A DNA stretch of 40,523 nt from assembly GCA_002320385.1 (NCBI GenBank), contig DCKN01000037.1:1-40523 (forward strand), written 5' to 3'. The position numbers and the translations under genes were made by a program. The stretch comes from Proteobacteria bacterium UBA1673. GTDB taxonomy: Bacteria; Pseudomonadota; Gammaproteobacteria; Comchoanobacterales; Comchoanobacteraceae. Under the pieces are notes generated by a model. It saw only the letters and a list, made by a program, of their open reading frames with translations. It was not told the origin of the DNA and made no database searches. Positions 1 through 7,801 of the stretch are shown here, piece by piece (positions within the stretch are counted from its first letter, which is position 1; each line of letters starts with the position of its first letter).

Positions 1-1783
1 ATAAAGCGGATTCGCCTGCATTTGTCCTTGTGGTTATGACGGCATTCAGTGCATCTACGCTTATCATCTCTATTAATCGACCACCATCAGCTGTTAACAC
101 ACTTCGACCCTGCTTAGCCCGCGCTAGCCAAAATAAAGCGGATTCGCCTGTAGACTCACCTGAAGCGATGACGTGATTCAAGCCTTGTGGCGTAATCTTC
201 TCTCTCAAACTCGGATGATGGAACAATAGCTCTCGTCCGACATTAGTACACGCTAGCCAAAATAAAGCGGATTCGCCTGCAGACTCACCTGAAGCTATCA
301 CAGCATTCAGTGCTTCTTCGCTTATCATCTCTATTAATCGACCACCATCAGCTGTTAACACACTTCGACCCTGCTTAACCCGCGCTAGCCGAAATAAAGC
401 GGATTCGCCTGCAGACTCACCTGAAGCGATGACGTGATTCAAGCCTTGTTCGCCTATCTTTCCACGTAGACTTGAATGTTTAAGTAACAAAGCTCGTCCG
501 TACTCATCACTTGCTAGCCTAGACAAGGCGGATTCGCCTGCATACTCACCTGAAGCTATCACGGCATTCAGTGCATCTTCGCTTATCATCTCTATTAATT
601 CATCATGTCTAGTTAACACAGTCACATTCTTCATTTTTATCGCCAGCCATAATCTTCCGACTCCTCTTGCGGCACGTGGATATGCTGTACCTGTCAACCA
701 AAACAAGGCGGATTCGCCTGCATGCTCACCTGAAGTTATGACATGATTCATGCCTTGTGGCGTAATCATATCTATCAAACTCGATTCATAGTACAATAGA
801 TCTCGTCCGTCAGAATATCTCGCTAGCCAAAATAATGCGGATGTGCCTGCACGCTCACCTGAAGTTATGACATGATTCATGCCTTGTGGCGTAATCTTCC
901 ATCTCAAACTCAGTTCATCATGGTACAATAGTTCTCGTCCGTCACGATTAATCGCTAGCCAAAATAATGCGGATGTGCCTGCATTTGGCCCTGTGGCTAT
1001 GACGGCATTCAGTGCATCTTCGCTTATCATCTTTATTAATCGACCATCATCAGCTGTTAACACACTACGACCTTGCTCATGTCCTGCTAGCCAAAATAAA
1101 GCGGATTCGCCTGCAGACCCACCTGAAGCGATGACGTGATTCAAGCCTTGCGGCGTAATCTTCTCTCTCAAACTCGGATGATGGAATAATAGCTCTCGTC
1201 CGTCATAAGTACACGCTAGCAAATAAATGGCGGATTTGCATGCATTTGGCCCTGTGGCTATGACGGCATTCAGTGCATCTTCGCTTATCATCTCTATTAA
1301 TCGACCATCATCAGCTGTTAACACACCTCGACCCTGTTCATCTTTTGCTAACCAAAATAATGCGGACTCTCCTATTTTTTTAACTGAAGCTATGACGTGA
1401 TTCAAGCCTTGTTCGCCTATCTTTCCACGTAGACTTGAATGTTTAAGTAACAAAGCCCGTCCGTCCTTATTAGCTGCTAGCCAAAATAATGAAGATGAGC
1501 CTTCATCCTCTCCTGATACTATCAAGGCATTCAGTGTCTTTTGGCTTATCATCCCTAATAATCGACCATCATCTGCAGTTAACACACTACGACCTTGCTC
1601 ATGTCCTGCCAGCCAAAATAGAACTGATTGCTTTTCTATATCTACTGCATTCAAAACTTGCTCTGTGATACGTATTCTTAGCGCTTTATCACGCAATAAT
1701 ATCCATCGTCCACAAACATGTAATGCCAAGCAATATGCAATACTCTTGCCAGCATACTTGCCATCTCGGATCACAGCGCTGAT
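1..1783 (-). repeat. Tandem ~129-132 bp coding repeats, two alternating types
   Basis: The repeats encode residues 38-631 of the partial protein. Type A units begin GLNHVI and carry GRELLFHHPSLREKITPQ-like ends. Type B units begin ALNAVI and carry GRSVLTADGGRLIEMISED-like ends. They mostly alternate A-B-A-B, so the higher-order period is about 260 bp. Many copies are nearly identical at DNA level, including third codon positions, while the first two units near the N-terminus are more diverged. One unit (residues 381-440) is about 17 residues longer than the others. The pattern suggests recent duplication or gene conversion in the downstream units. Confidence 0.85.
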
Positions 1784-1894
1784 ATCGATATTATCACTTA
1801 CATCGACTCCATCTGTTATGGACTCAGTATTCTCTGCAATGATGGAAAGGTCTATCTCTGGATAGTATTTTGTTAGAAAGTCCCGCAGTTTCAT
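1..1894 (-). CDS. Large helical-repeat protein, C-terminus outside the window
   Basis: The frame stays open on the minus strand from an ATG at 1894-1892 to the window edge, giving 631 residues and no stop, so this is the N-terminal part of a longer protein. After a 37-residue unique start (MKLRDFLTKYYPEIDLSII...), it consists of about 14 tandem units of 43-44 residues. Each unit has the plan LN-x-VI-x-SG-x4-ESALFWLA-x4-GR-x-LL, then a variable stretch, then L-x3-I. The SALFWLA segment recalls the TPLHLAA helix of ankyrin repeats, so an alpha-helical solenoid for protein binding is a fair inference, but I do not recognise the family. No signal peptide or membrane segment is visible. The start has no strong ribosome binding site. 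Long repeat proteins of this kind in Legionellales are often secreted effectors; here that is inference only. Small plus-strand frames inside are shadows. Confidence 0.8.
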   Translation of the reverse strand, partial: MKLRDFLTKYYPEIDLSIIAENTESITDGVDVSDNIDISAVIRDGKYAGKSIAYCLALHVCGRWILLRDKALRIRITEQVLNAVDIEKQSVLFWLAGHEQGRSVLTADDGRLLGMISQKTLNALIVSGEDEGSSSLFWLAANKDGRALLLKHSSLRGKIGEQGLNHVIASVKKIGESALFWLAKDEQGRGVLTADDGRLIEMISEDALNAVIATGPNACKSAIYLLACTYDGRELLFHHPSLREKITPQGLNHVIASGGSAGESALFWLAGHEQGRSVLTADDGRLIKMISEDALNAVIATGPNAGTSALFWLAINRDGRELLYHDELSLRWKITPQGMNHVITSGERAGTSALFWLARYSDGRDLLYYESSLIDMITPQGMNHVITSGEHAGESALFWLTGTAYPRAARGVGRLWLAIKMKNVTVLTRHDELIEMISEDALNAVIASGEYAGESALSRLASDEYGRALLLKHSSLRGKIGEQGLNHVIASGESAGESALFRLARVKQGRSVLTADGGRLIEMISEEALNAVIASGESAGESALFWLACTNVGRELLFHHPSLREKITPQGLNHVIASGESTGESALFWLARAKQGRSVLTADGGRLIEMISVDALNAVITTRTNAGESAL

Positions 1895-2255
1895 ATAATT
1901 ACCATTATTAATCTACTGTTGCCACCTTATCATCTACAGACACATGAGTAAAGACAATGTCGTGCCACGCTTTTAAACATCAAAATTTAGTCTGTTTAAT
2001 AATACTGAACTTTTCTGTAACTCACTTTCTTGTAGTGTTGTAATTTTTCATGAATACGGGATATTATTTCGTCTCGTGTATGCTCATCAAATTTTGGTAG
2101 CTCTTTAGCAATACTTTTTGTGTCTATTCTAATAACTGGTCAAGTATACTCAAAGTTAAGATCTTCTGTTTTTAAATTTATTTAGACGGCTTAGCGGTGA
2201 TGATTTTCTGTCATTGTGATGCTAAATTTTAATTGGGCATGTCGCAGTGTAACGA
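1895..2255. other. Intergenic stretch with a possible gene remnant
   Basis: There is no intact gene here. On the minus strand 2139-1996 is an open stretch of 47 codons ending in TAA. It reads IDTKSIAKELPKFDEHTRDE and then a lysine-rich helix, with a composition that looks protein-coding. It has no ATG and is preceded by a TGA in the same frame. A neighbouring frame just upstream reads KILTLSILDQLLE before a TAG. This may be the decayed C-terminal end of a gene, or chance. Confidence 0.3.
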
Positions 2256-2765
2256 TTATGTATATTCTAATCTACAATCAAGATTATCGCTTGCTATTGG
2301 TTGATCTTGTCTAGATTTCTTATTGGACCATGACGTATCTGTACGGTTGGCTTTGTTAACATATTTGCTTTTGTTCGTACCTGCGATTGGAGTTTTACGC
2401 GCCCTAGAAATCTCATCATCTAAAATAGTACAAGTGATGCCAGAAATACTGCTTTTCGCTTCGAGTACAGTTTTTAGATAAACTGAGCCACCCGTATCCG
2501 TGATTACAATGATACCTGGTTGGGTGCTATCGGTTGTAAACTGACCGGTTTCCCGATTATTCATACCGTTCTGTACGGATCGTATTTGAACACTAGTTCG
2601 ATGCCATTCTGTGATACGATTACCTTCTAGAGTTTTTGGTGATGCAATGCTGACATAAGCAATTCGTTTTGATTGATTGATTAGTGTGTAATTTTTCTTT
2701 ACTAATTCCGCGTGTAGGGCTGTTGAACTGAGTGCTAGAACACAGCTAAAAAAATATTTGTACAT
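2256..2765 (-). CDS. Small secreted protein of unknown function
   Basis: The product has 169 residues and a classical Sec signal peptide: MYKY, then a hydrophobic stretch FFSCVLALSSTAL, and a likely cleavage after ALHA (about residue 19). The mature part is polar, with predicted beta-rich character in the first 110 residues (for example GIIVITDTGGSVYLKTVLEA). The tail is basic and Lys/Asn/Ser-rich. Two cysteines, at about residues 112 and 163 (GITCTIL and NLDCRLEYT), could form a disulfide. The start is well supported: AGGAG lies 8 bases upstream of the ATG. I do not recognise the family. It is probably periplasmic or exported, and it stands alone, separated from the repeat gene by about 360 bp. 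Confidence 0.7.
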   Translation of the reverse strand: MYKYFFSCVLALSSTALHAELVKKNYTLINQSKRIAYVSIASPKTLEGNRITEWHRTSVQIRSVQNGMNNRETGQFTTDSTQPGIIVITDTGGSVYLKTVLEAKSSISGITCTILDDEISRARKTPIAGTNKSKYVNKANRTDTSWSNKKSRQDQPIASDNLDCRLEYT

Positions 2766-3108
2766 TTAATGGCTCCTAATTGTTCTGATGATTTTAGCAT
2801 AAGCATACCACGATGCAATGCTTTTGCTGTGTTGTGACGCGGCGTCTTCTCATTGACATTATCAGACAGCTATTTTTTTGCCCCCTCTACTTTTTAGCAA
2901 TACTTGTTGATGAATATGATCAATCGCTACAGGTCTACATAATGTCCCTGAATTTCAAGTATCGCTGGCTTTCAGGTCCCATATTACGATGCGTACTTGT
3001 GTAGTGACGATATTGATGCGACTTAATGGTTCGGAATGAAATGTTCCTTAACTCTCTTGGCATGTAGCTGTTTGACTGCCAACAATGAAATATGTTACAA
3101 TATAATCA
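2766..3108. other. Intergenic region, no convincing gene
   Basis: The stretch holds the upstream region of the secreted protein gene and the promoter-like sequence of the broken gene that follows. A 63-codon frame at 2813-3004 has no ribosome binding site and cysteine-rich, unnatural composition, so I do not count it as a gene. Confidence 0.5.
3072..3101 (+). promoter_or_regulatory. Candidate promoter of the frameshifted gene
   Basis: TTGACT (3072-3077) and TACAAT (3096-3101) are 18 bp apart. A TG two bases before the -10 gives the extended form TGTTACAAT. The predicted transcript start is near 3108, almost on the TTG that opens the frame at 3109, so the message would be nearly leaderless if both calls are right. 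A second -10-like TATAAT overlaps at 3101-3106. Confidence 0.4.
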
Positions 3109-4085
3109 TTGATAAGAATAATACCATCATTTAGAAACTCTATCTCTGAACTCAAAGGCACTCTCGTGTTTTTTACCCGACATAACGCAGAATCTCTAAA
3201 ACCGCTCGATATTTTTTCATTACATTGTCCTACTCGTGTCACTCGTCTTCAAACACTAAAGACTTACCTGAGCCATGTCATTGATACAGTTGGTGCCTCT
3301 GATACAGTTAGCCTGTCTGCATTGAATGGCGACCAAACCGAACAGCTTATTCGATTTATAATCCAACTGACAAATTTCTATAAGCCTGATAATACAATTG
3401 ATGATGGCTTCTTTGAGTTATATAAATCCCATAAAGATGTTCGAGATTTTATCACTAAAGCCTTTGATAAAGACAAAAATAGTGACCGGATAATAGAGTT
3501 TATGTCTCGTTATACCAAATTTCTTCAACACAAAGTCGTGGGTTATTCCCAATCTATGAGGTCTTTTATAAGAAATCAGGAGATGATAATCTCTCCAAAA
3601 AGCAAATTTTAAATAAACAATCAGAGCTTCTCAGCGCAATTATTCAACCGATCCAATTGTTTTCTCAGTCCAATCATCACCTTTTGGCTCATTCACCGTT
3701 GTTATCTCGAGCATCTGTTTTTTTCGTTGATCTTTTATGTGATATATGCAGCAGCGATGAAGTCATTGACAAGATTAGTGAAGATAAACCGGACTTGATT
3801 TTTGAATCACTTCAATATTTTCTTTCCTTGAGAGTCATAAAAATATTTGTTGATGATGAAAAATGTCAATTCGAGGGGCTGTTCAAAATATTTTTACATA
3901 ATACTTTAGTCATACTGCGCGACTTAAAACTTGATCTTGAAAAGACCCCACCTCGATATAGTATCGAGTATTTAATCCCTGAACTCGTGCATGATGTTTT
4001 ATCAAATCTAGATTTTATTAAAGTCTGCGATCGTTACCACATCGAATCATTTCCTCATCAATCATCCTTCACACTAAATTCCTAA
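3109..4085 (+). pseudogene. Orphan protein gene split by a -1 frameshift
   Basis: Two adjacent frames read as one protein of about 325 residues. The first runs 3109-3612 (start TTG, 167 residues). It loses protein-like character after LQHKVVG near 3540. From there the second frame is open and reads LFPIYEVFYKKSGDDN, then NLSKKQILNKQSELLSAI, and continues into the frame that ends at 4085. Adding one G to the GGG run at 3540-3542 joins them in frame, so a single-base deletion in a G run is the simplest explanation. The product is mostly helical and acidic, with no signal peptide or known motif. It may be a decayed accessory gene, a phase-variable gene, or a sequencing error. No function can be assigned. 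Confidence 0.6.
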
Positions 4086-4217
4086 AAGCCGTGTTCGTTT
4101 TGGGTATCCTTAGTCTTATTCTAATCTTTGACTAAAAAATATTTTCATGGATGTGCATTGGCCAAACTTGTCTTTACCAACAATTCAGTGCTATGGTTCT
4201 TGATTTACACCCTGTCT

Positions 4218-5225
4218 ATGTCATCACTAATCTCAGACCGCATTGTTGATTGGCAACTCAAATACGGAAGGCATGACCTTCCGTGGCAACAGGATATCAC
4301 TCCTTATCGTGTATGGGTGTCTGAAGTTATGTTGCAACAAACGCAAGTTAGTACGGTCATCCCCTATTACAATTCTTTCATGCATCAATTCCCATCTGTT
4401 GATAAACTAGCAAGATCTGATGAAGACACTGTCTTTCAATTTTGGTCAGGTCTTGGTTACTATCGTCGAGCCAAACATTTGCATAAAGCAAGCATGATCA
4501 TCATGGACCAGTACGACGGCATGATGCCGGGCTCACCCCTTGAACTTGAGGCGCTTCCAGGTATAGGCAAATCGACTGCACACGCCATTATGAGTATCGC
4601 GCATAATCAACCTTTTGCCATTCTTGACGGCAATGTTAAGCGCGTCTTGTCCCGCGCTTTTTGTATAGAATCGCCTATCGACTCTTCTACAACAATTAAG
4701 CAGCTGTGGCATATCGCTAATAGAGAAATGCATCAAAAATCTTGTCGGACTTATACTCAAGGCATCATGGATTTGGGTGCGCAAATCTGCGTAAAAACTC
4801 CGCTTTGCGACATCTGTCCAATTCAACAGCACTGTCTGGCATTCAAAAATCACAAGCAATCGTCCATTCCTGCCAAAAAGAAAAGTAAAAAGAAACCAGA
4901 ACGAGAAACTTTTTGTGTCTGTTATATTTCTAATAATCAACTTTTTATGCAGCAACGTGATGATCAAGGAATATGGCCGAGATTGTGGACACCGATCATG
5001 ACTGAATCACTTGATGATACGATTTGTGGTGAGAAACTGTATTTAAAGTCATTCAAGCATGTTTTTACTCATTTTTCTCTAACGATAAAGCCTGTCATCG
5101 TGTTTTCAAAACCAAAAACATTGCTGGGAAGCTGGTTTGATAAACACTCAGCGCTTGCTGCTGCTATACCAGCAGCAATTTCTAAACTTATTCTTCAGGG
5201 GAAGATTTTTGAGTACCCGCGTTAG
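4218..5225 (+). CDS. mutY: Adenine DNA glycosylase MutY
   Basis: MutY removes adenine mispaired with 8-oxoguanine in base excision repair. The product has 335 residues from the ATG at 4218; a TTG at 4128 would add 30 hydrophobic residues that MutY proteins lack. Seen in the sequence: WVSEVMLQQTQV with the catalytic Glu36; the helix-hairpin-helix LEALPGIGKSTAHAI (111-125); ILDGNVKRVLSR with the catalytic Asp137; the iron-sulfur cysteines 191, 197, 200 and 206; a basic linker; and a C-terminal MutT-like lesion-recognition domain ending with FKHVFTHFSLTI. The first two cysteines are spaced C-x5-C, one residue shorter than the C-x6-C-x2-C-x5-C of E. coli MutY. No clear ribosome binding site precedes 4218. 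The gene stands alone here, although yggX, its E. coli neighbour, lies at 39485. Confidence 0.93.
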   Translation: MSSLISDRIVDWQLKYGRHDLPWQQDITPYRVWVSEVMLQQTQVSTVIPYYNSFMHQFPSVDKLARSDEDTVFQFWSGLGYYRRAKHLHKASMIIMDQYDGMMPGSPLELEALPGIGKSTAHAIMSIAHNQPFAILDGNVKRVLSRAFCIESPIDSSTTIKQLWHIANREMHQKSCRTYTQGIMDLGAQICVKTPLCDICPIQQHCLAFKNHKQSSIPAKKKSKKKPERETFCVCYISNNQLFMQQRDDQGIWPRLWTPIMTESLDDTICGEKLYLKSFKHVFTHFSLTIKPVIVFSKPKTLLGSWFDKHSALAAAIPAAISKLILQGKIFEYPR

Positions 5226-5279
5226 TTTTTCAACTTCGCCTCGGCAATAGCTGATCCGACCGAATGGTCTAATGCGCCA

Positions 5280-7703
5280 TCATCCGTTCTGGAAGTTTAG
5301 AGCTGAATTGCTTCTGCTTGGGTATACCGATCTATCTTTAGGGGTCGTGCTATCATGACTTGTATCGGTCGTATTTTTAGCGATAAGGGATTCAAAGTCG
5401 CTACTCGGCCATGAGTCACTCATTAAGTTTGATGCGGTTGATTTTGAAAATCCTCGACTGTTATAGTCACTTTTAATAAAAGTTGTTTGAGACTCGATAT
5501 CGGATGTGGATAGACTATCACTTTCAGCACTGTTTGAAGCGCGCCCAGTGATGTATTTGTAACAATTTTTCCCAGCTTTTCTTAGCGAACTATCCAAGTT
5601 TTTTTTTAGCTTATGTGGAAGGTCTAACAGAGTATTCGCAATTGCTCGCCACGCCGCAACATTACTTGTTTGTTTGGTGATACTTTTCTTCAAAATGTTG
5701 TCCAATACTGATGAACGAGATAATAATGTGACCGCGAAGCAATAGCTCGTTGTAAACATACACAGAAATGCTGGATTTACGCTCATATTGATTTGTATGA
5801 TTCCTGACACGATTGACATCAAAGCAACTCCAAATACTGCTGACATTATGGTTAAAATACGTATCCACAATGATGATCGATCTAGGGTCATCATCAATTT
5901 GTAGAGTTTTGGTAGATGGTCTTTGTTTGTTAGAAAATGTGCATACGTTTCGATTTGATCATTAAATGCTAGGTTGTTTTTCCCAACAGAACCATTACTG
6001 TTGATATCGACATGTCCAACAGCAACTGATATATCTGCTGCTTTCATTGCTTTCTCATCGTTGATGTCGTCGCCTATCATAATCACTGACTGTGGTGACC
6101 ACAAGTTGAATAGCTGTCCCCATATCTTCTGCGACCAAGTTGGATTGAGACCGTAGTAATTGTAGCGCTTTAAATTTTTAATGTATTCACCTTTTTTGCT
6201 GTTTTCGCCATGTAAGTCTTTACAGAAAATCACTGCATTATCGACGTCTTTCACCCGAAAACTTCTTAACAGCTCTTTGGTTTTTCTTAGGTTTTCCTCC
6301 CATCCATTCGTACTGTGTCCACTTAGAATCTTGATATTGACACCATCTCGAATGAGGTTTTTCAACATTTGTTGAGCGTCGGGAGAAATGATATAAGGCC
6401 CCTGTTTATCTTGCGGATTTTCATGCCATAGGGTTCCAGTTCGATCAAAAACGATTGTCTTACGCTTATTGATTAGAGGTAAACTTTCAGTACACATTAA
6501 AAACCCTAGATGAGGAACAAGCTTGAATACTTTGCTCAATGTAGCAGGTCTAATTACCATGTAGACACAAGGACATGCCACCATCAGCGTTAGACATAGC
6601 TTTTCAATTCCAAGAACAAATCCCACATGTAATGCTGTGGTTAATGATGAAGATAATGCTGTAGCGTACATTAAAAATAGGAAGACTCTGGTCCCTAGAT
6701 CGTCTTTCAACGTGTGTTGTTTTCGTAGATTCTTGTTTTCTTTTGACCGATTCGACTGATAGTCTTCGGTGCATAAGAAATTCCCTTGATAAACCTTATG
6801 ATGCGCCGCCAGGAGAATTTTTTCATGGTCACTTTCACTGATTGTTTTAGTGACTTTCTGCTCTCCTTGACAGTCTCTATATATCGATGTTCCTGGCATT
6901 AACTCAACCTGGACAGGGAGATAGACACCGCTCTGACTTTCACTAAGTTTATCAACGATAACGATGTCCCCTTTGCGCAGCTGATGGATTGGCTTCTCGA
7001 CAATTCTCTTATGGTTGAAGGCTAAACCTTTGACGTTTCTTTCGGGTACTTCAACTGTCACTCTGGTCGTATGGTTGTGAAAAAAAGCTGATGAATCGAA
7101 GTGAGATCTTAACCAGCGACCTAGGTTGTAAACCGATAACTGCATAAATGTATCGTGTAATAATACTTCGCCATGGATCAGTGGGTGAAAAACAATGAGC
7201 GCTGAGGAGCTCCAGGTGATGCATAGTGAGCTCAATACAATCATTTCCATGGACGGAATCCACGCCATTGTATATATCTTATCAAGTGTACTTTGAATGG
7301 ATTGTTTGATGGTGAGCAGGTTGATGTTTGTGCTCTTTTCCGCAAGCTTTGATAGCCATTCTAGCGTATATTTCGAGGTAGCCACGGTTAGTAGACAGAT
7401 TAATGCGGGTAGCGCTGAGATGTTCAGTATTGGCTGAATCGCTGCCCAAAGTAATAAAGACATGAATACTCTTCTGAGGTGTGTTTTCATGTTGATGTGT
7501 TCAAAGTCTTTGATTAGTACGTAGATAAACATCGCAGTTAGTGAAACAAAAGAGATGACACCTAATTGGCCGTGAAAAAGGAATGCCTCGAGCTCATGAA
7601 ACTGCAATAGCAGCCCCATGACCAATACAATGATATTTCTGTAAAACAGTGCATCTCTGTTTTTAGCGTCTCTGACATGCGTTGCACAACAATGATCGGC
7701 CAT
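5280..7703 (-). CDS. P-type ATPase-like membrane protein lacking the nucleotide-binding domain
   Basis: The product has 807 residues built on a P1B (CopA/heavy-metal) ATPase plan but heavily altered. Membrane segments lie at about residues 22-64, 80-106, 150-172, 338-386 and 612-662. The metal-site motif ACPC is present (376-379). The actuator domain (about 212-290) has KGDIVIV, but its TGE loop reads QGE (279-281). The phosphorylation motif DKTGT reads DRTGT (Asp420). TGD reads SGH (461-463). The hinge motif reads GDDIND (544-549). Only about 20 residues separate DRTGT from the P-domain segment SPDAQQMLKNLIRDG, where a normal pump has an ATP-binding N domain of over 100 residues. The last 115 residues form a Ser/Asp-rich tail. 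The start is secure: AGGAAAGGAT precedes the ATG and a strong promoter lies upstream. It is probably not a conventional ATP-driven pump. Confidence 0.8.
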   Translation of the reverse strand: MADHCCATHVRDAKNRDALFYRNIIVLVMGLLLQFHELEAFLFHGQLGVISFVSLTAMFIYVLIKDFEHINMKTHLRRVFMSLLLWAAIQPILNISALPALICLLTVATSKYTLEWLSKLAEKSTNINLLTIKQSIQSTLDKIYTMAWIPSMEMIVLSSLCITWSSSALIVFHPLIHGEVLLHDTFMQLSVYNLGRWLRSHFDSSAFFHNHTTRVTVEVPERNVKGLAFNHKRIVEKPIHQLRKGDIVIVDKLSESQSGVYLPVQVELMPGTSIYRDCQGEQKVTKTISESDHEKILLAAHHKVYQGNFLCTEDYQSNRSKENKNLRKQHTLKDDLGTRVFLFLMYATALSSSLTTALHVGFVLGIEKLCLTLMVACPCVYMVIRPATLSKVFKLVPHLGFLMCTESLPLINKRKTIVFDRTGTLWHENPQDKQGPYIISPDAQQMLKNLIRDGVNIKILSGHSTNGWEENLRKTKELLRSFRVKDVDNAVIFCKDLHGENSKKGEYIKNLKRYNYYGLNPTWSQKIWGQLFNLWSPQSVIMIGDDINDEKAMKAADISVAVGHVDINSNGSVGKNNLAFNDQIETYAHFLTNKDHLPKLYKLMMTLDRSSLWIRILTIMSAVFGVALMSIVSGIIQINMSVNPAFLCMFTTSYCFAVTLLSRSSVLDNILKKSITKQTSNVAAWRAIANTLLDLPHKLKKNLDSSLRKAGKNCYKYITGRASNSAESDSLSTSDIESQTTFIKSDYNSRGFSKSTASNLMSDSWPSSDFESLIAKNTTDTSHDSTTPKDRSVYPSRSNSALNFQNG

Positions 7704-7729
7704 TTCTTATCCTTTCCTATATTTGAGAC

Positions 7730-7757
7730 ATTATAACATATTTAAAAGCACTGTCAA
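7730..7757 (-). promoter_or_regulatory. Strong sigma-70 promoter of the P-type ATPase-like gene
   Basis: On the minus strand TTGACA (7757-7752) and TATAAT (7735-7730) are 16 bp apart, with an extended -10 TG (TGTTATAAT). Both hexamers match consensus exactly, which implies strong constitutive expression. The 5' untranslated region would be about 20 bases. Confidence 0.75.
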
Positions 7758-7801
7758 GTACTGTGTTTAATTAAACTGATATGATTTTGAAACACATAAA
7801 A

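Noticed and set aside
1..1783. CRISPR array
   Set aside because: The repeats are about 130 bp, contiguous, in frame and without unique spacers; they are coding repeats.
879..1865. Plus-strand frames of 86 and 66 residues
   Set aside because: They are shadows of the repeat gene on the minus strand, which is open along its whole length.
2813..3004. 63-residue plus-strand frame
   Set aside because: No ribosome binding site, unnatural composition and no recognisable motif.
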